Below are positions 58,575 to 64,000 of a stretch of 64,000 nt of DNA, one piece after another. Where the stretch lies: NCBI RefSeq assembly GCF_014697575.1, contig NZ_JACJSC010000022.1:1-64000 (forward strand), in the 5' to 3' direction. The notes below the pieces were generated by a model. That model was not told the origin of the DNA, did no database searches, and worked only from the letters and a program-made list of their open reading frames with translations. Position 1 is the stretch's first letter, and each line of letters starts with the position of its first letter. This DNA is from Planktothrix sp. FACHB-1365 (GTDB lineage Bacteria; Cyanobacteriota; Cyanobacteriia; Cyanobacteriales; Microcoleaceae). A program made the translations under genes and the position numbers.

Positions 58575-61208
58575 TTATTCTTCTTCTCCCGATTCTTCTG
58601 AAGTTGATGAAGTTTCCGCATCTTCTCCAGAGGCTGGAACAATGGCAACCGCCGCAATTGAATCTTCTTCGTATAAGCGCTGAACTCGAACCCCGGTCGC
58701 ACTTCGAGACTGAAGGGGAATGGCATTCACCACTTGACGAATAATAATTCCACGACTGCTAATTAACATTAACTCCTCAGTTTCATCCACAACTTTTAAG
58801 GCAACAACTTCATCTTTTTTAGCATGGGGTTTAAACTTGGTGGCAATAATGCCTTTCCCTGCCCGATTTTGTAAGCGGAATTGAGACACCGGAACCCGTT
58901 TTCCATAACCACTGGCGGTGATGACTAAAACGGATAATCCTTGAGCGGTTCCCTCCGTTACAACTTCAGTTTCAGTTTCATTTTCCTCGGTGGTTTCTGT
59001 GGCTATTACCATTAATTCTTCATCGGTTTCCGGTTCTTCACCTTCGGCTTCCGCCAGATTAGAAATAATCGCACTGGGCAAAATATCCATGCTAATTAAG
59101 GTATCATCTCCTTTCAATTTCATGGATTTAACGCCTCGGGTTGCCCGTCCTAACGGTCGCAATTGTTTATCATTGGCTTTAAAATGAATTGCCATACCAT
59201 GACGGGAACCAATAATAATTCCATCTTCAACTTTTGCCCGTCTCACCCAGCGTAATTCATCCCCTTCTTCTAAGGAAATGGCAATTAAACCATTAGTCCG
59301 AATATTACTAAAGGCGGATAATTGGGTTTTCTTAATAAATCCTCCTTTGGTTAACATCACCAAGTATTCATCATCGCTAAATTCGCTAACGTGAACAATA
59401 GAGGTGATCCGTTCTTCCTTGGGAATGGGTAACATTTGAACGATGGGAACTCCTCGCGCGGTGCGGGAAGCAACGGGGATTTGATAGGCTTTGATACTAT
59501 AAACAACACCCCGTTCACTAAAGAATAAGACAGTATCATGATCGCAACAGGTGATAAAGTGTTGAACTTCATCATCCTCTTTCATTTTGGTGCCTTGTTT
59601 ACCTTTTGTGGCTCGACTTTGGGCGGCAAAAGTATTCACAGGCATTCGTTTCATATAACCTTGTTCTGTTAACAGAATTAAGGCTTTTTCATTGGCAATT
59701 AAATCGGTTTCATCTAACTCCCCTTCGGTATGTTCAATTATAGTCCGCCGAGGGGTATTGAACTTTTGTTTGAGTTCTAGGGCTTCCTGTTCAACAATTT
59801 CTAAGATTCGTTCCCTGCGCGCTAAAATATCGTACAAATCAGCAATTTTAATTTGCAGTTCTTGGTGCTCTTGGTCAATTTTTTGAGCTTCTAAAGCGGT
59901 TAACCGTCGCAATTGCATTTGTAAAATTGCATCGGCTTGTTGTTCAGATAATCCATAGTTGGTCATTAATTCTTGTTTGACGATGGGAATATCAGCCGCA
60001 TGACGAATTAAGGCAATAATGGCATCTAAATTGTCTAAAGCAATTAATAACCCCTGTAAAAGATGATCTCGTTCTTGGGCTTTCCTGAGTTCATATTCCG
60101 TGCGTCTGCGAATCGTTTGTTCGCGGAATTGGAGGAATACTTCTAAGAAGCGTTTGAGGTTAAGAATTTCCGGGCGGCTATTGACTAACGCCAACATATT
60201 AGCCCCAAAATTGGTTTGTAAGGGCGTTTGTTTGTAGAGGTTATTGAGAACTACACGGGCATAAGCATCCCGTTTGAGTTCAATTACAATCCGCATTCCA
60301 TCGCGATCGCTTTCATCCCGAATATCAGAAATTCCCTCTAATTTCTTATCATTTACCATTTCCGCAATCCGTTCAATCATCGCGGCTTTATTGGTTTGAT
60401 AAGGCAATTGAGTAATAATAATCGCATCTCGATCGGGTCTTCCTTTATGTTCGATGGTTTCAATGGTGGCAACCCCACGCATGGTAATCGAACCCCGACC
60501 ATCGGTATAGGCTTCTTTAATTCCCGATGTCCCTAAAATTTGCGCCCCCGTGGGAAAATCCGGCCCCGGAATATGACGCATTAATTCAGCAATGGTAATC
60601 TCAGGATTATGAATTAATGCTACTAAACCATCGACTAATTCCCCTAAATTGTGAGGGGGAATATTGGTTGCCATCCCAACCGCAATTCCTGACGATCCAT
60701 TTAATAATAATTGGGGAATTCGTGCGGGTAAAACTAACGGTTCTTGTTGAGAACCATCGAAGTTATCGCCAAATTCAACGGTTTCTGCGTCAATATCTCG
60801 TAGGAGGGAATCAGTCGTTAAGGCTTGCAAACGACATTCGGTGTACCGCATGGCAGCCGGGGGATCGTTATCAACTGATCCGAAGTTCCCATGACCGTTA
60901 ATTAACGGCGATCGCATGGAAAAATCCTGCGCCATCCGCACTAAGGCATCATAAACGGCGACATCCCCATGAGGGTGATATTTACCGAGTACCTCCCCCA
61001 CCACACGGGCACATTTACGGAAGGGTCGATCAGGGGTTAAGCCCAGTTCGTTCATGGCGTATAAAATCCGTCGATGAACGGGTTTCAAACCATCCCGCGC
61101 ATCTGGCAGTGCCCGCCCTACAATTACGCTCATGGCGTATTCGAGGTAGGATTGCTGCATTTCATTTCTCAGATCCGTCGGGATAATTCTCGACTCAGAG
61201 GTACTCAT
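58575..61208 (-). CDS. gyrA: DNA gyrase subunit A
   Basis: 877 residues. The breakage-reunion domain is intact: [38 protein letters not shown] and catalytic Tyr122 in AAMRYTE. Numbering equals E. coli: residue 83 is Val (Ser in E. coli) and residue 87 is Asp. The C-terminal domain has six-bladed beta-pinwheel repeats ([42 protein letters not shown]) with a degenerate GyrA-box in the first blade and an acidic insert and tail. It introduces negative supercoils with GyrB. A second cyanobacterial GyrA/ParC-like protein could exist elsewhere, so gyrA versus parC rests on the pinwheel. Confidence 0.94.
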   Translation of the reverse strand: MSTSESRIIPTDLRNEMQQSYLEYAMSVIVGRALPDARDGLKPVHRRILYAMNELGLTPDRPFRKCARVVGEVLGKYHPHGDVAVYDALVRMAQDFSMRSPLINGHGNFGSVDNDPPAAMRYTECRLQALTTDSLLRDIDAETVEFGDNFDGSQQEPLVLPARIPQLLLNGSSGIAVGMATNIPPHNLGELVDGLVALIHNPEITIAELMRHIPGPDFPTGAQILGTSGIKEAYTDGRGSITMRGVATIETIEHKGRPDRDAIIITQLPYQTNKAAMIERIAEMVNDKKLEGISDIRDESDRDGMRIVIELKRDAYARVVLNNLYKQTPLQTNFGANMLALVNSRPEILNLKRFLEVFLQFREQTIRRRTEYELRKAQERDHLLQGLLIALDNLDAIIALIRHAADIPIVKQELMTNYGLSEQQADAILQMQLRRLTALEAQKIDQEHQELQIKIADLYDILARRERILEIVEQEALELKQKFNTPRRTIIEHTEGELDETDLIANEKALILLTEQGYMKRMPVNTFAAQSRATKGKQGTKMKEDDEVQHFITCCDHDTVLFFSERGVVYSIKAYQIPVASRTARGVPIVQMLPIPKEERITSIVHVSEFSDDEYLVMLTKGGFIKKTQLSAFSNIRTNGLIAISLEEGDELRWVRRAKVEDGIIIGSRHGMAIHFKANDKQLRPLGRATRGVKSMKLKGDDTLISMDILPSAIISNLAEAEGEEPETDEELMVIATETTEENETETEVVTEGTAQGLSVLVITASGYGKRVPVSQFRLQNRAGKGIIATKFKPHAKKDEVVALKVVDETEELMLISSRGIIIRQVVNAIPLQSRSATGVRVQRLYEEDSIAAVAIVPASGEDAETSSTSEESGEEE

Positions 61209-61388
61209 ACCTTCAAAAACTCCATTACAATTTAAAATTAGTCACCTTTAACCGAAAATATTAGGAGAAATAAAATCATCTTCGGTATAGGCTCTAAAAT
61301 CAGTGACTAATGCTTAAAATTATACCATAATTTGCCTTCTTCTTGGGGGTGAAATCTGGGATTAAAATTGACAATAAACTCTTGACAA

Positions 61389-62309
61389 ATGCTAACAGTT
61401 ATTTATTCTGACAAATTCCTCAACCATAAGACGGGATTATTCCATCCAGAACGGCCAGAACGGTTAACCGCGATTGTAAATGCCCTAAAATCGGTATCTT
61501 GGGCCGAGCAGTTAGACTGGAAAGAACCGACTCCGGTGATGGATCGCCAGCAACCCTTGATGAGGTTATTGGAAACGGTACATACCTCTTCCCATATTCA
61601 ACGAGTTAAAGCGATCGCCGCTCAGGAGGGCGGTTATTTGGATGGAGATACCCCCATTTCGGCTGAAAGTTATGATGTGGCACTGTTGGCGGTGAGTGCC
61701 TGGTTGGATGGGGTGGATCAAGTCTTGACAACGGCACATCCGGCTTTTGTTTTAGCGCGTCCCCCCGGACATCACGCCGAAGCTGATCGAGGGATGGGAT
61801 TTTGCTTATTTTCTAATGCAGCGATCGCCGCTTATTATGCCTTAGAACAACCGGGAATTGAGAAAGTCGCTATCTTAGATTGGGATGTCCATCATGGCAA
61901 TGGAACTCAAGCGTTAGTGGAAGATGATCCTCGGATCGCTTACTGTTCGTTACATCAATCTCCCTGTTATCCGGGGACGGGATATCCAGAGGAACGTGGC
62001 TCTCACAATAATGTGCTGAATCTTCCTATGTCTCCGGGTAGTACCATTGAACTCTACAAACCCGCCTTTCAACATTATATCTTGCCCTTTTTACAACAGG
62101 TACAACCGGATTTACTAATTGTAAGTGCGGGATATGATGCCAACCAGGATGATCCCTTAGCCAGTATTTCTCTACAACCACAAGACTACGGACTGTTCAC
62201 TGAATATTGTTTACAACTCACCTCTAAAATTATCTTTGGACTTGAAGGAGGCTATGATTTGCCCAGTTTATCTCAATCCGTTGTAGAAACCTTGGAAAAG
62301 TGCCTTTAA
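61389..62309 (+). CDS. Histone deacetylase-family amidohydrolase
   Basis: 306 residues. Zinc-dependent deacetylase fold: FHPERPERLTAIV, LARPPGHHAEADRGMGFCLFSN (general-base His pair), AILDWDVHHGNGTQ (Asp and His ligands), SAGYDANQDDPLA (third ligand Asp) and the ending LEGGYDLPSLSQSV. Bacterial members act on acetylated polyamines, acetoin-utilisation proteins or protein lysines; the substrate here is unknown. Start ATG 61389. It is divergent from gyrA. A heptamer repeat follows. Confidence 0.92.
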   Translation: MLTVIYSDKFLNHKTGLFHPERPERLTAIVNALKSVSWAEQLDWKEPTPVMDRQQPLMRLLETVHTSSHIQRVKAIAAQEGGYLDGDTPISAESYDVALLAVSAWLDGVDQVLTTAHPAFVLARPPGHHAEADRGMGFCLFSNAAIAAYYALEQPGIEKVAILDWDVHHGNGTQALVEDDPRIAYCSLHQSPCYPGTGYPEERGSHNNVLNLPMSPGSTIELYKPAFQHYILPFLQQVQPDLLIVSAGYDANQDDPLASISLQPQDYGLFTEYCLQLTSKIIFGLEGGYDLPSLSQSVVETLEKCL

Positions 62310-62360
62310 GTTATCAGTTATCAGTTATCAGTTATCAGTTATCAGTTATCAGTTATCAGG
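62310..62360. repeat. Heptamer tandem repeat (TTATCAG unit)
   Basis: Seven copies of TTATCAG directly after the deacetylase stop, the reverse complement of the unit at 18362-18394. Confidence 0.95.
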
Positions 62361-62544
62361 GGTTGGACGAGGCTGGATAGTTTGGCAACACAGTTGATCT
62401 AAATCACAAAACTTATCGCAGTTAATCACAAATTTACAAAGCTTTCAGTCACTTAATATTCAGAAGAAAAAGTTCATAATTAATTTAGACAAACAATGGA
62501 CTTTGATCAACCTCTGAGTAACGTATCCCAAGAAAAGGTGATTT

Positions 62545-62739
62545 ATGATGGCATATCGTCCAATACCCCTTGAAGAACTTTTTGGTCAAATTATGTTTTC
62601 GAGTGTCGTGACTCGCAGTGATCGTCAACACTTGCGTTCCGCCATTTTAGGTGAGAGTTTGACCGATGATGAAAAGGCGATTATTAACCGATTGCTGTAC
62701 AATGTTCGTCGGGGGTGGGTGAAGCTAGTAGATCTGTAG
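62545..62739 (+). CDS. Small conserved cyanobacterial protein
   Basis: 64 residues; AAGGTG precedes ATG 62545, with a second ATG next to it. The sequence (PLEELFGQIMFSSVVTRSDRQHLRSAILGESLTDDEKAIINRLLYNVRRGWVKL) is entirely helical by appearance and without signal peptide. Function unknown; the length and conservation suggest a regulatory or adaptor protein. Stop is followed by the 145-bp gap before the chelatase gene. Confidence 0.7.
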   Translation: MMAYRPIPLEELFGQIMFSSVVTRSDRQHLRSAILGESLTDDEKAIINRLLYNVRRGWVKLVDL

Positions 62740-62884
62740 TTGATCAGTACCCTGTTTTAATCAAAAATTTTCATCAATAGAGTTTCCGTTACCCAATTTT
62801 CCTTTTTATAGATAGATCCTGAAATTGAGCAATTTTCGATACAATATCAGTCGTTAACTTTACGTTCAGGATTAATCCCAACCC

Positions 62885-63592
62885 TTGCTATCTACATCTT
62901 TGCTAGTTGCTCACGGTAGCCGAGATCCTCGTCCCCAACAAGCTTTAAATCTATTGGCAAAACGCTTAGGGGAACGTTCAGGCTTTCCTAATGTTGGAAC
63001 TGCAACCTTAGAATTAGCACTCCTTCCCCTCCATCAACAGATTCAAGAGTTTGCCCAGTTAAGTCAATCTTGGGGATATTCTCAAATCCAAATTTTACCG
63101 TTATTTCTCTCGTCAGGTGTTCATGTTAACGCCGATTTACCCGCAGAAATTGCGATCGCTCAGGAACAACTTGGATCAGAAATTCAACTCAATTTATTAC
63201 CTTATTTTGGATCTAAAATTAATCGTTTAGCGGCTTTAATCGCCACAAAAATGGCAACGGTTGAGATTGAACATTGGATTTTAATCGCTCATGGTAGTCG
63301 CCATCCAGGGGGAAATCAACCCATTGAACAATTAGCAACTCAAATCAAGGCAATTCCCGCCTATTGGTCAGTTTCTTTGAATTTTGAAACTCAAATTAAA
63401 GCCTTAATTTTATCGGGAGTTCATCAAATTGGAATTATTTCTTATTTTATGTTTTCCGGTGGCATCAGTGATGCGATCGCCCAATCCCTTCAACCGTTTT
63501 CTCAAGAATACCCCACCGTTGAATTTTATTTAATTTCACCGTTAGAAATTGACGATAAGTTAGTTGATTTAATTGAAGATTTATTAAAATAA
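62885..63592 (+). CDS. Sirohydrochlorin/cobalt chelatase CbiX family protein
   Basis: 235 residues from TTG 62885, the first usable start; no ATG exists before the first motif. Two related halves are visible: LLVAHGSRDPRPQQAL with HVNADLPAEI in the first, and WILIAHGSRHPGGNQP with SYFMFSGGISDAIA in the second. The His of each AHGSR is the metal-binding/catalytic residue. It inserts Fe2+ (siroheme) or Co2+ into sirohydrochlorin. Two-repeat length is between the short archaeal and long forms. HIP1 octamers lie inside. Confidence 0.85.
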   Translation: MLSTSLLVAHGSRDPRPQQALNLLAKRLGERSGFPNVGTATLELALLPLHQQIQEFAQLSQSWGYSQIQILPLFLSSGVHVNADLPAEIAIAQEQLGSEIQLNLLPYFGSKINRLAALIATKMATVEIEHWILIAHGSRHPGGNQPIEQLATQIKAIPAYWSVSLNFETQIKALILSGVHQIGIISYFMFSGGISDAIAQSLQPFSQEYPTVEFYLISPLEIDDKLVDLIEDLLK

Positions 63593-63689
63593 TAAGTTGT
63601 AGATTAGGATAGAATATAGCAATCCGCACCTTGGAGATGGGGGTTATAATAATTTATTATTTATAACTAACATGAAACAGCCAGAAGTA

Positions 63690-63732
63690 TTATCCCTGTT
63701 CCCTGTTCCCTGTTCCCTGTTCCCTGTTCCCT
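63690..63732. repeat. Heptamer tandem repeat (GTTCCCT unit)
   Basis: Five or so copies of GTTCCCT, the same unit as at 3192-3226, upstream of the last gene. Confidence 0.95.
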
Positions 63733-63753
63733 TAGAATTGCTATAGATTACCC

Positions 63754-64000
63754 ATGAGTCAATTAACCTTGAAAGATTTTACTCCTGACCCCCAACGGTT
63801 AGCCGTCTTAGCAGAATGTATCGCTGACTATGGGATTGATGAGGGAAATAGTGAATGGACAAATAATATAATTTCTAAAAAAACCGTTGTTTATGGCAGT
63901 GGTGTGATTGCCAAACAAGGTGAAATTGTTGATCATAATGTTGACCCCAAAGAGTTAGAATTATGCCAACAATTAGCAGATCAAGTTTGCCAAATTATGG
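63754..64000 (+). CDS. Unidentified gene, 5' part (runs off the window)
   Basis: Open frame from ATG 63754 to the window edge without a stop: SQLTLKDFTPDPQRLAVLAE, then DYGIDEGNSEWTNNIISKK and a strand-rich VVYGSGVIAKQGEIVDHN. At least 82 residues, soluble so far. Family not recognised; codon use is like the neighbours. A tandem heptamer repeat lies upstream. Confidence 0.6.
   Translation, partial: MSQLTLKDFTPDPQRLAVLAECIADYGIDEGNSEWTNNIISKKTVVYGSGVIAKQGEIVDHNVDPKELELCQQLADQVCQIM

Overview
The window looks like the chromosome of a filamentous, Planktothrix/Oscillatoriales-type cyanobacterium (genus inferred). Supporting signs are a low-GC background with many HIP1 octamers (GCGATCGC, more than 20 seen), cyanobacterial families (DUF760, DUF3119, GUN4-domain kinases, the NDH-1 CO2-uptake genes, CupA), heptanucleotide tandem repeats, and short palindromic repeats of the GTAGAGACG/GTAGGGGCG type.

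Layout. 1-9 kb: the 3' tail of a TnpB-like gene with an IS200/IS605-type end hairpin, then DUF760, a DHH phosphoesterase, a four-copy tandem array of terminator-like hairpins, RNase D, a CAP lipoprotein, a small overlapping gene pair, trpB, a membrane protein, an SH3-like protein and a Ser/Thr kinase with a GUN4 domain. 9-14.5 kb: a UPF0175/DUF3368 toxin-antitoxin pair, then a GC-richer segment (a receiver/winged-helix/PAS regulator with Glu in place of the phosphorylated Asp, divergent from a membrane protein and two short-chain dehydrogenases, one very like 7-alpha-hydroxysteroid dehydrogenase). This segment lies between two direct copies of the 3' end of a Uma2 gene. 14.5-19.7 kb: kinase with WD40 propeller, MsrP, DUF3119 and an MlaE-type permease. 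19.9-29 kb: a broken ELWxxDGT-repeat gene, a cytosolic fasciclin protein (CupS candidate), a cytosine-5 DNA methyltransferase, and a CO2-uptake locus ndhF3 - two Tat-type beta-carbonic anhydrases - ndhD3 - cupA.

29-34 kb: a deletion scar joining a truncated GST to a truncated alpha/beta hydrolase, gcvH, a methyltransferase, and a RAYT (REP-associated tyrosine transposase) next to a dense REP array, followed by a zinc-ribbon/GUN4 protein. 34-47.6 kb: signalling genes and a large two-partner-secretion exoprotein. The minus-strand set of a receiver-kinase, a 1715-residue hybrid kinase with four CBS domains, a lipoprotein substrate-binding protein and a membrane histidine kinase forms one apparent operon.

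47.7-64 kb: lnt; then a seven-gene plus-strand cluster that I could not match to a known pathway: MFS exporter, Cys-nucleophile esterase-like protein with a carbohydrate-binding-like tail, BtrH-like acyltransferase, acyl carrier protein, acyl-adenylating enzyme, membrane acyltransferase-3 and a GH13 protein. It is the best candidate for an undescribed system: the enzymes would activate an acid, load it on a dedicated carrier, pass it to an amine or sugar acceptor, modify a glycoside and export it. The window closes with gyrA, a histone-deacetylase-like amidohydrolase, a small conserved protein, a sirohydrochlorin chelatase-like gene and the start of an unidentified gene.

No rRNA, convincing tRNA or CRISPR array was seen. 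All functional calls come from reading motifs; no database search was run.
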